Shown one piece after another: positions 1-6,691 of a DNA stretch of 16,374 nucleotides (position 1 is the stretch's first letter; each line of letters begins with the position of its first letter). Under the pieces are notes generated by a model, which searched no databases, was not told the DNA's origin, and worked only from the letters and a program-made list of their open reading frames with translations. The stretch comes from Deltaproteobacteria bacterium (GTDB lineage Bacteria > Bdellovibrionota > UBA1018 > UBA923). The stretch spans positions 1-16,374 of the forward strand of contig JACQAW010000235.1 in assembly GCA_016194725.1 (NCBI GenBank), written 5' to 3'. A program made the translations under genes and the position numbers.

Positions 1-948
1 GGCACCCAGCATCGGCGCAAGCACCGAAAAAATCGCAAGCATGGCCAACGGCACGAGTATCGAGCTCTGCCTTCCGGCGGTTTGCCGGCTCAGATAAAAT
101 CCCGATCCCAGCCAGGTTCCAAACAGGCAGCTCACCAGCAAAAAGGCGAAACCGTAAATGGAGTTTCCAAGCACCGGCGTGTAGTGGCGCGTCCAGACCA
201 CCTGCGTGCCCAGCGAGCAAAAACCGATAATGAAAAGAACCAGGCCCGGCCGCACGCGCAGCTCGGGCACTTCACGCGGACGCGGCGACAACGCATTGGC
301 ATCGGGCGACGCGAGTTTTCCGTAGTGCCGCGCCACCAGCAGCGCCACCAATGCCGCTACCGCGTTCAGACGCGCGCCAATGGACAGGGTTCCGCGCAAG
401 CCATTGAGCTCGATGAGCAGATAAGGGGTTAACAGCGCCCCAAACATGCTGCCCAAAATATTCGCCACATAAAGATGCCTGAAACCCAGCCTTTTTTGGC
501 TGTTCAGGACTCGCATGAACGCGATCATGGTGGGAAAAGCCGCTCCCATGAAAAAGGTCCAAGGCACGATGGCGGCGGCCAGCAGCACCGTCGAGGCAAA
601 CAGATACGCGAACGAGTCAATCGGGCCCAGCGGTAAAAGCAACCCTTCGCCGGCGTTAAACAACGCCGGCACGGCAAAGGCGCTGATCGCGATCACCACC
701 TGACCAATCGCCAGCAGCACCATGGGCGACATTCGCGTACGCCCGCAAACCGCCACCACCCAGCGCCCGCCTACCCACGAGCCCAGCGCCGTGCCGAACA
801 TGAAGGCCGACACCACGACTGAAATCATCGGAGTAATGGCACCAAAAGCCAGCAACGCCTGCCTCAACCACACGATCTCGTACAGCAGACCGCAGAACCC
901 CGAGATGAAAAACACCACAAAAGAGACCGTCTTAAGATTAAATCTCAC
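1..948 (-). CDS. Polytopic membrane protein, N-terminal part of a fused MFS/spermidine synthase-like protein (C-terminus outside window)
   Basis: Reading the minus strand from GTG at 948 gives 316 codons without a stop up to the window edge. The protein starts VRFNLKTVSFVVFFISGF and continues CGLLYEIVWLRQALLAFG. This is the hallmark first segment of the membrane module in fused MFS/spermidine-synthase proteins. A second copy of the motif (FCSLGTQVVWTRHYTPVLGN) lies about 230 residues in, as is usual for this two-repeat module. About eight hydrophobic segments can be seen, so it is an inner-membrane protein. The C-terminal aminopropyltransferase-like domain, if present, lies beyond the left edge, and no substrate can be assigned. 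The start is uncertain: an in-frame GTG at 966 is also possible and neither has a convincing ribosome binding site. It is divergent from the rhodanese gene with 37 bp between. Confidence 0.72.
   Translation of the reverse strand, partial: MRFNLKTVSFVVFFISGFCGLLYEIVWLRQALLAFGAITPMISVVVSAFMFGTALGSWVGGRWVVAVCGRTRMSPMVLLAIGQVVIAISAFAVPALFNAGEGLLLPLGPIDSFAYLFASTVLLAAAIVPWTFFMGAAFPTMIAFMRVLNSQKRLGFRHLYVANILGSMFGALLTPYLLIELNGLRGTLSIGARLNAVAALVALLVARHYGKLASPDANALSPRPREVPELRVRPGLVLFIIGFCSLGTQVVWTRHYTPVLGNSIYGFAFLLVSCLFGTWLGSGFYLSRQTAGRQSSILVPLAMLAIFSVLAPMLGA
649..670. repeat. Perfect 9-bp inverted repeat with 4-base loop inside a coding region
   Basis: The arms GCCGGCGTT (649-657) and AACGCCGGC (662-670) are exact reverse complements separated by AAAC. 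It lies inside the membrane-protein gene, about 95 codons from its start, so it could form a stable mRNA or DNA hairpin. There is no T-run on either side, so it is not an intrinsic terminator. It may be no more than a by-product of the Pro-Ala-Leu-Phe-Asn-Ala-Gly codons in GC-rich DNA. Confidence 0.5.
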
Positions 949-951
949 GTC

Positions 952-979
952 TTGAAATTGTCCCACAGATCGCTAAAAT
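952..979 (+). promoter_or_regulatory. Candidate sigma70-type promoter for the exported rhodanese gene
   Basis: A TTGAAA box (952-957) and a TAAAAT box (974-979) are 16 bp apart, and each matches the vegetative consensus at five of six positions. The expected start point, seven bases after the -10 box, falls on the A of the ATG at 986. No Shine-Dalgarno sequence precedes that ATG, so the mRNA may be leaderless. The -35 box sits directly upstream of the start of the divergent membrane-protein gene. Confidence 0.5.
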
Positions 980-985
980 CACGCC

Positions 986-1414
986 ATGAAAACCAAACTA
1001 TCGTTTCTGCTCGGAATCAGCGTGCTGGGCCTGGGCGCTCAGGCAATCGCGGCGCCGCCCGCTCCCCGGGCCATTGAACCCAAAGAAGTCTTGGGTCTGC
1101 TGGTCAACGACTTCGCGGTCGTGGTCGACGTGCGCGAGGCCGAAGAGCGCACCGAAACCATCGACAAGGCCCGCTGGATGCCCAACTCGAAAATTGAAGA
1201 TGGCAATGCCGAATGGAAAACATTTCTGAGCAAGCTGCCCAAAGACAAGACCATCGTTTTTCACTGCGTAGCCGGCGCGCGCGCCGAGCACGCCGCTTCA
1301 ATGGCGGCGGCCCAGGGTTTTAAAACAGCCTACTTCGAAGCTGTTTTTCCAGCAGATCCTCCAGCTGCGGATAGCGCATCCAGGGGTCGGTTTCTTCTTC
1401 GATCTGCGAAATGA
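986..1414 (+). CDS. Exported single-domain rhodanese-like protein with atypical C-terminus
   Basis: The 142-residue product begins with a clear signal peptide (Lys2 and Lys4, then a hydrophobic core to about residue 22, probable cut after AIA or AQAIAA), so it should act in the periplasm. A rhodanese fold follows: DVRE at 48-51 and the active-site loop C94-V-A-G-A-R99, which fits the CxxGxR pattern of active sulfurtransferases. Family members usually carry a GGxxxW element right after the segment equivalent to GFKTAYFE (111-118). Here the sequence changes into a Pro/Ala-rich tail (about residues 120-142) that is read antisense to the convergent gene at 1320-1928. The domain therefore looks cut short at its last strand and helix. 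The sulfur acceptor is unknown. Family assignment is firm, activity is not. Confidence 0.75.
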   Translation: MKTKLSFLLGISVLGLGAQAIAAPPAPRAIEPKEVLGLLVNDFAVVVDVREAEERTETIDKARWMPNSKIEDGNAEWKTFLSKLPKDKTIVFHCVAGARAEHAASMAAAQGFKTAYFEAVFPADPPAADSASRGRFLLRSAK

Positions 1415-1928
1415 CGTCGTAGTAGAGCTTGGGCGATTCGGCGTTGCGGGCCGCAACCACCGCGCCACCGTGAAACGAGGTATTGAGCAAAAGAACCAGC
1501 CAGTGGTCCAGCGTGCTGCGATGAGTTTCCGAGCTCTCGATGCTCGAAGCGATTTCCTTGAGCAGAAGCTTGAAGCCCTTCTTGAAACGAAAGCGCAGGT
1601 CGCTTTCGCCCTCGTCGATGGATAGCTTGGGGGGTACCACTTTTTCAGAAAGCATGGCCAGGGCTTCCCGCGGCCATTCCGCGCCAAACGGGTAGAGCCC
1701 TTCCTCGTCCAGAATGTCGGTGAACATCTCGAGCGGCTGCGTGGACTCGCGCAGGCGCGCATAGTCGGCTTCAAGCATCGCATGGCGCATTTCGGTGCCG
1801 TCTTTCGTGCTGCCGGCTGCCGTCAGGCTTTGCGTCTTTTCGACCTCTTCGGTCACATGGTGGGCACCCGCGATGAACGCGAACAGCGCGATACGCAGCG
1901 CCTCTTTTTGTCTGCTGGCTGAAGCCAT
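1320..1928 (-). CDS. Conserved-looking hypothetical protein, 202 aa
   Basis: ATG at 1928 is preceded by GGAGG (1942-1938 on this strand, 9-nt spacing), which supports the start. The product has no signal peptide or clear membrane span. It is acidic and mostly helical in appearance, with Glu/Asp-rich stretches (ESTQPLEMFTDILDEEGLYP near residue 60-80) and a FRFKKGFKLLLKEIASSIES segment near 110-130. I do not recognise the family and assign no function. The 3' end overlaps the rhodanese gene by 95 nt in the opposite orientation; the last residues (about LRSRLF) are read from the antisense of rhodanese codons, so the C-terminus may not be ancestral. The good ribosome binding site and consistent coding character make it a real gene. 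Confidence 0.65.
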   Translation of the reverse strand: MASASRQKEALRIALFAFIAGAHHVTEEVEKTQSLTAAGSTKDGTEMRHAMLEADYARLRESTQPLEMFTDILDEEGLYPFGAEWPREALAMLSEKVVPPKLSIDEGESDLRFRFKKGFKLLLKEIASSIESSETHRSTLDHWLVLLLNTSFHGGAVVAARNAESPKLYYDVISQIEEETDPWMRYPQLEDLLEKQLRSRLF

Positions 1929-1994
1929 GAGTCAGTGCCTCCGGTATTCATTTAGTACTTGAGCTGGTATTATCCCGCAAGGTGGAATTCTTTA

Positions 1995-2114
1995 GTGAAA
2001 AAGTCCAGGAACAGTAAAGCCCGCGACATTGAGCGCCGCGGTAGCCCAGGAAACGATGACCATGAGTTACGCCGGCCTGGCAGCCTCGGTAGCCAGCCCG
2101 ATCAGTTGACGTGA
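1995..2114 (+). CDS. Possible small protein, 39 aa (doubtful)
   Basis: In the 173-bp stretch between the unknown gene and the peroxiredoxin gene, a GTG at 1995 opens a frame of 39 residues ending at TGA 2112-2114. AAGGTGG (1979-1985) lies nine bases before the GTG and would serve as a ribosome binding site. The product is very polar and basic (starts MKKSRNSKARDIERRGSP), with no domain I recognise. It overlaps the 3' end of the convergent peroxiredoxin gene by 13 nt. A TATTAT box at 1968-1973 has no good -35 partner. Short frames arise by chance, so this is only a candidate. Confidence 0.22.
   Translation: MKKSRNSKARDIERRGSPGNDDHELRRPGSLGSQPDQLT
2077..2096 (-). terminator. Weak hairpin just downstream of the peroxiredoxin gene
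   Basis: CTGGC (2077-2081) pairs with GCCAG (2092-2096), with two further inner pairs, one of them G-U. It starts five bases after the peroxiredoxin stop codon on the minus strand. No T-tract follows, so if it acts at all it would be an mRNA end-stabilising hairpin or a factor-dependent stop rather than a classical intrinsic terminator. Confidence 0.25.
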
Positions 2115-2587
2115 GTCTTCAGAATCTCTGCAACTTCGGCGGCCGTGCGCTTGAACACGGGAAGCAGCTCTTTAAAAACGTACCGGGCCTTCATTTCAGC
2201 GTCGACCAGAATAAAGCCGCGCTGCGCGATGCCGATTCCAAACATCAGCATTCCCAGCTGACGGCAGATTTCCTTTGAGGAGTCGTCCAGGAGCGGGAAC
2301 TGAAAATTCTGCTCGGCAGCAAATTTCTCGTGGCTTTCCTTGTCGTTGGTTGAAACTCCGACGATTTGAACTTTGAAGCGGCTCAGGCTGGCCCAGTTGT
2401 CGCGATAATCACACAGCTGTTTGGTGCAGACCCGGGTATTGTCGCCAGGGTAAAACACCATCAATACAGGTGCCTTTTTAACCTGCTCCGATAACGTCCA
2501 TTTCGACGACTGTGGACGCCCGTCAGTATCGCGAAACGCAGCCGTGGTTGTAAAATCCGGAACCTTATCGCCTATTTGAAGTTTCAT
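2102..2587 (-). CDS. bcp: Thioredoxin-dependent peroxiredoxin, Bcp/PrxQ type
   Basis: The 161-residue product is an AhpC/TSA-fold thiol peroxidase expected to reduce hydrogen and organic peroxides in the cytoplasm with electrons from thioredoxin. The peroxidatic motif PxxxTxxC is present as P47-G-D-N-T51-R-V-C54. A second cysteine, Cys59, five residues later is the resolving-cysteine placement of the Bcp/PrxQ subgroup. Length is typical for Bcp (about 150-160 aa). I chose ATG at 2587, which gives the natural start MKLQIGDKVPDF. The frame stays open further upstream, but that part lies antisense to ileS and looks non-coding. It is divergent from ileS and has a perfect TATAAT on its own strand about 30 bases upstream. 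The symbol is by family resemblance. Confidence 0.88.
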   Translation of the reverse strand: MKLQIGDKVPDFTTTAAFRDTDGRPQSSKWTLSEQVKKAPVLMVFYPGDNTRVCTKQLCDYRDNWASLSRFKVQIVGVSTNDKESHEKFAAEQNFQFPLLDDSSKEICRQLGMLMFGIGIAQRGFILVDAEMKARYVFKELLPVFKRTAAEVAEILKTHVN

Positions 2588-2604
2588 TTGAAACCAGCTA
2601 TACC
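2576..2604 (+). promoter_or_regulatory. Candidate promoter of ileS, start point on the GTG codon
   Basis: TTGAAG (2576-2581), a 17-bp spacer and TATACC (2599-2604) form a moderate sigma70-type promoter (four of six matches in each box). The expected start point is 2611, exactly the G of the ileS start codon, and no ribosome binding site is visible. The -35 box overlaps the first codons of the divergent peroxiredoxin gene. Confidence 0.42.
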
Positions 2605-2610
2605 TTAACC

Positions 2611-5382
2611 GTGGATTATAAATCGACATTAAATTTACCGCAGACCGATTTTCCAATGAAGGCCAGCCTGCCCCAACGCGAACCCGAACAGGTGAAGCGC
2701 TGGGAGGCCGACAAGACTTATGCACGCATGGCCGAACTGCGCCGCAACAGGCCCATGTTCGTGTTTCACGACGGGCCACCTTACGCCAACGGCAACATTC
2801 ATCTGGGCCACACGCTCAACAAAGTTTTGAAAGACATCGTCGTCAAGTACAAGAACATGAACGGCTTTCACACCGAGTTCATTCCCGGTTGGGATTGCCA
2901 CGGCCTGCCCATCGAGCTGGGTGTGGAAAAGAAGCTGCGCGAAGAGAAAAAGGACAAGAACTCGCTCTCCAAAGTCGACATCCGCAAGCTTTGCAAAGAG
3001 TACGCGCACTCGTTTATCGACAAGCAGCGCGAGCAGTTCAAACGCCTGGGTTGCTTTGCCGACTGGGCCAATCCGTATCTGACCATGAGTGACGACTACG
3101 TGGCCAACATCGTGCGCGAGCTGGGCCGCATTTCAAAAACGGGCAACTTGTACAAAGGCAACAAGCCCGTGTACTGGTGCGCCACCTGCGCAACCGCGCT
3201 GGCCGACGCCGAAATCGAATACGCCGATCACTCGAGCCCCTCGATTCACGTGAAGTTCTATCTTCAAGATACCTCGCTTAAAAAGCTTCCGGCTCTTAAT
3301 GACGCCGCCAAGCGAAAAAAAGTGGCGCTGGTTATCTGGACCACCACTCCCTGGACGCTTCCGGCCAACCTGGGCATCGCCCTCAATCCGGAGTTTGAAT
3401 ACGCGGCAATCGACACGGGCAGCGAGCTGCTGGTCGTGGCCGAAGGGCTGCGCGAAAAATTTCTGGCCGACACGGGCCTTTCCGGCAAAAAGGTCGCGAC
3501 GCTCAAAGGCCCTGAGTTCGAAAACCTCGAAGCCGACCATCCTTTCATGAAACGCACGTCGCTCATTATTCTGGGCGAACACGTCACGCTCGAAGCCGGC
3601 ACCGGCGCCGTGCATACGGCCCCTGGCCATGGCGTGGACGACTACAAGGTTGGCAGAAAATACGGCCTGGACGTGCTTGCGCCCGTAAACGCCTACGGCA
3701 AGTTTACCGACGATGTGCCCCATTGGGCGGGCCTTAAAGTTTTCGAAGCCAACAAGCCAATCATCGAAGCGCTCACCGCTTCCGGGCACCTGATCAAAGT
3801 TAACCAGATTCAGCACTCCTATCCGCACTGCTGGCGCTGCAACAAGCCCGTCATCTTTCGAGCCACTCCACAGTGGTTCATCGGAATGGACGGCCCCACA
3901 AAACTGCGCCAGCGCGCCAGCGAGGAAATCAAAAAAGTGGAGTGGATTCCCGCCTGGGGCATCAACCGCATTCAAGGCATGGTCGAAGGCCGGCCCGACT
4001 GGTGCATCTCGCGCCAGCGCGTCTGGGGCGTGCCGATCACCGTGTTCTACTGCAACAAGTGCGACGACGCCATCAGCTCGCAGGAAAGCTTCGAGCACGT
4101 CGCCAAAATATTCGACCAGCACGGCCCGAACGTCTGGTACGAGTGGCCGGCCGAAAAGCTCATGGCCCCCGGCACGAAATGCAAATGCGGCGAAACGGAC
4201 ACCACGCACTTTCGCAAGGAAACCGACATTCTCGACGTCTGGTTCGACTCGGGCGTAAGCCACGCGGCCGTGCTTGCCGCACCTAAAAACCAGAGCAAGG
4301 TACACTGGCCCGCCGACCTTTACCTTGAAGGCAGCGACCAGCACCGCGGCTGGTTTCAAACCTCGCTGCTGACGGCCGTCGAAGGGCGCAACGCCGCCCC
4401 GTTCAAGCGTGTGCTCACGCACGGCTTCGTGAACGACAAAGAAGGCAAGAAGATGTCCAAGTCGAAAGGCAACGTCACCGATCCGCTCGAATTCGCGGGC
4501 AAGAACGGCGCCGAAATCCTGCGCCTGTGGGTCGTCATCGAAGACTATCGCAACGACGTGAACTTTTCGATGGAAACGGTTGACCGTATTTCCGAGTCGT
4601 ACCGCAAGATCAGAAACACTTTCCGATACATTCTTGGAAACCTTTACGACTATGACGCCTCGATGGCGCCGAAAGACGCTGAGTTCTGCGATCTGGACCA
4701 CTGGGCGCTTTATCGCACCGAGCAGTTCCTCGAAAAGCTGCGCAACGCCTACGAGTCGTACGAGTTTCACCTCGCGTACCACGCGCTGGTGAACTTCTGC
4801 GCCGTCGACCTGAGCGCGCTGTACTTCGATATTCTCAAAGATCGCCTGTACACGTCGCCCAAGAACTCAAAAGAACGGCGCTCCTCGCAAGCGGCCCTGC
4901 ACAAGATCGGCGTGGCGCTGGCCGCGGGCCTGGCGCCTATCTTGAGCTTCACGGCCGAAGAGGTTTGGGGGTTCCTGAAACAAAAAGGCTCGGTATTCGA
5001 AGCCGACTTTCCGGTTTGGGCACCCTTAGCTGGCCGCGAGGCTGCGGCCAAGCGGCTTGACCTATTTTTCGAAACCGTGCGCGAGCCGGCAAACAAGGCG
5101 CTTGAAACCGCTCGTGCCGCGAAGGAAATCGGGCTTTCACTTGATGCCGAGGTGCTTTTTCCTCACTCCAAGGCCCTGGAGCTCGAGGCCATCCGCGAAG
5201 ACCTGAGTGGGCTGCTTAAAGTATCCAGGTTCGCCGTAGGCTCCGGTGACCAGGTCGTGGTTAAACGCGCCACGGGCAACAAGTGCGCCCGCTGCTGGCG
5301 CTACCTGCCCGAGGTGGGCAAGACGCCGGCGCATCCTGAACTTTGTGGCCGCTGCGTGAATGCGGTGGAGGGGCAATCGTAA
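2611..5382 (+). CDS. ileS: Isoleucine--tRNA ligase
   Basis: The 923-residue cytoplasmic enzyme charges tRNA-Ile. The GTG at 2611 gives an N-terminus (DYKSTLNLPQTDFPM) that parallels the start of E. coli IleRS, so it is preferred over the ATG at 2656. The class I signatures are present: HLGH at 64-67 within PPYANGNIHLGH, and KMSKS at 614-618. The CP1 editing domain lies between them, with TTTPWTLPANLGIA. A C-terminal zinc site is formed by C892, C895, C912 and C915, the E. coli-like arrangement. Length fits bacterial type (about 930-940 aa). It is the first gene of a coupled run: lspA starts at the base after its stop, and ileS-lspA is a very common gene pair. Confidence 0.98.
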   Translation: MDYKSTLNLPQTDFPMKASLPQREPEQVKRWEADKTYARMAELRRNRPMFVFHDGPPYANGNIHLGHTLNKVLKDIVVKYKNMNGFHTEFIPGWDCHGLPIELGVEKKLREEKKDKNSLSKVDIRKLCKEYAHSFIDKQREQFKRLGCFADWANPYLTMSDDYVANIVRELGRISKTGNLYKGNKPVYWCATCATALADAEIEYADHSSPSIHVKFYLQDTSLKKLPALNDAAKRKKVALVIWTTTPWTLPANLGIALNPEFEYAAIDTGSELLVVAEGLREKFLADTGLSGKKVATLKGPEFENLEADHPFMKRTSLIILGEHVTLEAGTGAVHTAPGHGVDDYKVGRKYGLDVLAPVNAYGKFTDDVPHWAGLKVFEANKPIIEALTASGHLIKVNQIQHSYPHCWRCNKPVIFRATPQWFIGMDGPTKLRQRASEEIKKVEWIPAWGINRIQGMVEGRPDWCISRQRVWGVPITVFYCNKCDDAISSQESFEHVAKIFDQHGPNVWYEWPAEKLMAPGTKCKCGETDTTHFRKETDILDVWFDSGVSHAAVLAAPKNQSKVHWPADLYLEGSDQHRGWFQTSLLTAVEGRNAAPFKRVLTHGFVNDKEGKKMSKSKGNVTDPLEFAGKNGAEILRLWVVIEDYRNDVNFSMETVDRISESYRKIRNTFRYILGNLYDYDASMAPKDAEFCDLDHWALYRTEQFLEKLRNAYESYEFHLAYHALVNFCAVDLSALYFDILKDRLYTSPKNSKERRSSQAALHKIGVALAAGLAPILSFTAEEVWGFLKQKGSVFEADFPVWAPLAGREAAAKRLDLFFETVREPANKALETARAAKEIGLSLDAEVLFPHSKALELEAIREDLSGLLKVSRFAVGSGDQVVVKRATGNKCARCWRYLPEVGKTPAHPELCGRCVNAVEGQS
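2615..2620 (-). promoter_or_regulatory. Candidate -10 box for the peroxiredoxin gene
   Basis: On the minus strand these bases read TATAAT, a perfect -10 consensus. A start point near 2608 would give a leader of about 21 nt before the ATG at 2587. No good -35 box is seen 16-18 bp further upstream. The box lies within codons 2-4 of ileS, so the two divergent promoters would interlock over about 45 bp. Confidence 0.35.
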
Positions 5383-5913
5383 ATGATGAAATCCTTGATG
5401 AAGCTAAAGTACCTCGTACTGCTTGCCGTTACCGGCACGATCATATCCTTGGATCAGCTGACCAAGCAGCTGGTCACGCAGCGCTTCCACGTGGGCGAGT
5501 CAACCTCGGTCATCTCGGGCCTTTTCAATCTTACTTACGTGCGCAATCCCGGCGCGGCCTTTGGCCTGCTGGGGCACTGGGATGCCAGCCTGCGCGTTCC
5601 GTTCTTTATCATAGTTCCGCTCATCGCTCTTGGGGTGATCTTTTACGTTTTTCGCAAGGTCGAAGACACCGATCTCAAGCTCTCAGCAGCGCTGTCGCTG
5701 GTCATCGGGGGCGCCTTCGGCAACCTGATTGACCGGGCGGCCTACAACTACGTCGTCGATTTTCTCGATTTTCATTGGGATGATGCGCACTTTCCGGCAT
5801 TCAATGTTGCCGACATGGCAATCTGCGTGGGCGTCGGATTTCTGATCATCGACATCATCATCAAAGAAAAAAATCAGCGGGCAAAACTCGAAGATGTTCC
5901 CCATACTTCTTAA
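5383..5913 (+). CDS. lspA: Lipoprotein signal peptidase (signal peptidase II)
   Basis: The 176-residue inner-membrane aspartyl protease removes the signal peptide of diacylglyceryl-prolipoproteins, the step after Lgt. Four hydrophobic segments can be seen. The family motifs are intact: SLDQLTK (22-28), the NPGAAFG loop (55-61), GNLIDR (113-118) with Asn114, Asp117 and Arg118, the catalytic Asp126 in YVVDF, and Asn141 and catalytic Asp144 in FNVAD. It follows the ileS stop without a gap and overlaps lgt by 20 nt, so translation of the three genes is probably coupled. Three ATG codons (5383, 5386, 5398) could serve as start; the first is used here. Its placement beside lgt groups two consecutive lipoprotein-maturation enzymes. 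Confidence 0.97.
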   Translation: MMKSLMKLKYLVLLAVTGTIISLDQLTKQLVTQRFHVGESTSVISGLFNLTYVRNPGAAFGLLGHWDASLRVPFFIIVPLIALGVIFYVFRKVEDTDLKLSAALSLVIGGAFGNLIDRAAYNYVVDFLDFHWDDAHFPAFNVADMAICVGVGFLIIDIIIKEKNQRAKLEDVPHTS

Positions 5914-6691
5914 CATTGGGACGTTCCCAGTCCATAGCTACGGCTTCCTGATCGCCGTGGGTTTTCTGCTTTGCGTGTGGGTGTCCAAACGCGAGGGCCA
6001 GCGCCAGGGGCTGTCAGGCGAAAAAATCGTCGATCTCGGGTTCTGGTCGCTGCTCGTGGGCATGATCGGCTCGCGCATCCTTTACGTCATCACGCTTTAC
6101 CCGCATTATCTTGCGCACCCCTACGAGATTTTTTACGTCTGGGAAGGTGGCCTGGTCTTTTTCGGCGGCCCCTTGCTCTGCATCCCGTTTTTTTTCTGGT
6201 ACACGAAACATTACCAGCTGCCGCGCTGGAAAATCATCGACATCGGTGCCACCGCAATTCCACTGGCTCACGCTTTCGGTCGCCTGGGGTGCCTTTCGGC
6301 GGGCTGCTGCCACGGCAAAGCCACGGGCGGCAACTGGGGCATCAAGCTCTACACCGAGCTGGTCGAGCCAGGTTTGCGCGGGGTCTACGTGCATCCCACC
6401 CAGATTTACGAGTCGGTATGCCTGATGGTGCTTTTTTTCGGCCTCCGCAGCATGCGTTATCGAAAAAAGTTCGACGGTGAAATCGTCTGCACTTATCTAA
6501 TCACGTACTCGATCATACGTTCGATCATCGAGGTTTTTCGGGGCGATACGGTCCGCGGTTTCGTGATTCAGGATATTCTTTCGACTTCGCAGTTCATCTC
6601 AATTCTGGTCATCGCCGGCACTCTGGCGCTGTATTTCAAGCTTCGTAAAAACGCCCAACTCGCCAACGGAGTCGCCGCCTATGCTCAATGA
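5894..6691 (+). CDS. lgt: Phosphatidylglycerol--prolipoprotein diacylglyceryl transferase
   Basis: The 265-residue inner-membrane protein transfers diacylglycerol to the lipobox cysteine of prolipoproteins, the step before LspA. Seven hydrophobic segments are visible. Family motifs: PVHSYGFLIAVGF (12-24), GSRILYV (59-65), EGGLVFFGG (84-92), the Lgt signature in its Cys-rich form (FGRLGCLSAGCCHG, 128-141), HPTQIYES (167-174) and RSIIEVFRGD (209-218). The GCCHG version is frequent in spirochaetes and deltaproteobacteria, as far as I recall. The position of E. coli His103 (HGG) appears to be Phe90. The gene starts inside lspA (20 nt overlap) and its end overlaps plsY by 11 nt. Confidence 0.96.
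   Translation: MFPILLNIGTFPVHSYGFLIAVGFLLCVWVSKREGQRQGLSGEKIVDLGFWSLLVGMIGSRILYVITLYPHYLAHPYEIFYVWEGGLVFFGGPLLCIPFFFWYTKHYQLPRWKIIDIGATAIPLAHAFGRLGCLSAGCCHGKATGGNWGIKLYTELVEPGLRGVYVHPTQIYESVCLMVLFFGLRSMRYRKKFDGEIVCTYLITYSIIRSIIEVFRGDTVRGFVIQDILSTSQFISILVIAGTLALYFKLRKNAQLANGVAAYAQ

Noticed and set aside
82..703. Short plus-strand frames in the first 700 bases
   Set aside because: The minus strand carries one continuous membrane protein with two family repeats; the plus frames are low-quality shadows.
2588..2779. N-terminal extension of the peroxiredoxin to 225 residues
   Set aside because: The extra 64 residues are antisense to ileS, carry no family resemblance, and the ATG at 2587 gives the usual MKLQIGDKVPDF start.
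3133..4782. A 549-codon open frame on the minus strand, antisense to ileS
   Set aside because: It lies entirely inside ileS, has no recognisable domain, and long antisense frames are expected opposite GC-biased third codon positions of a strongly conserved gene.
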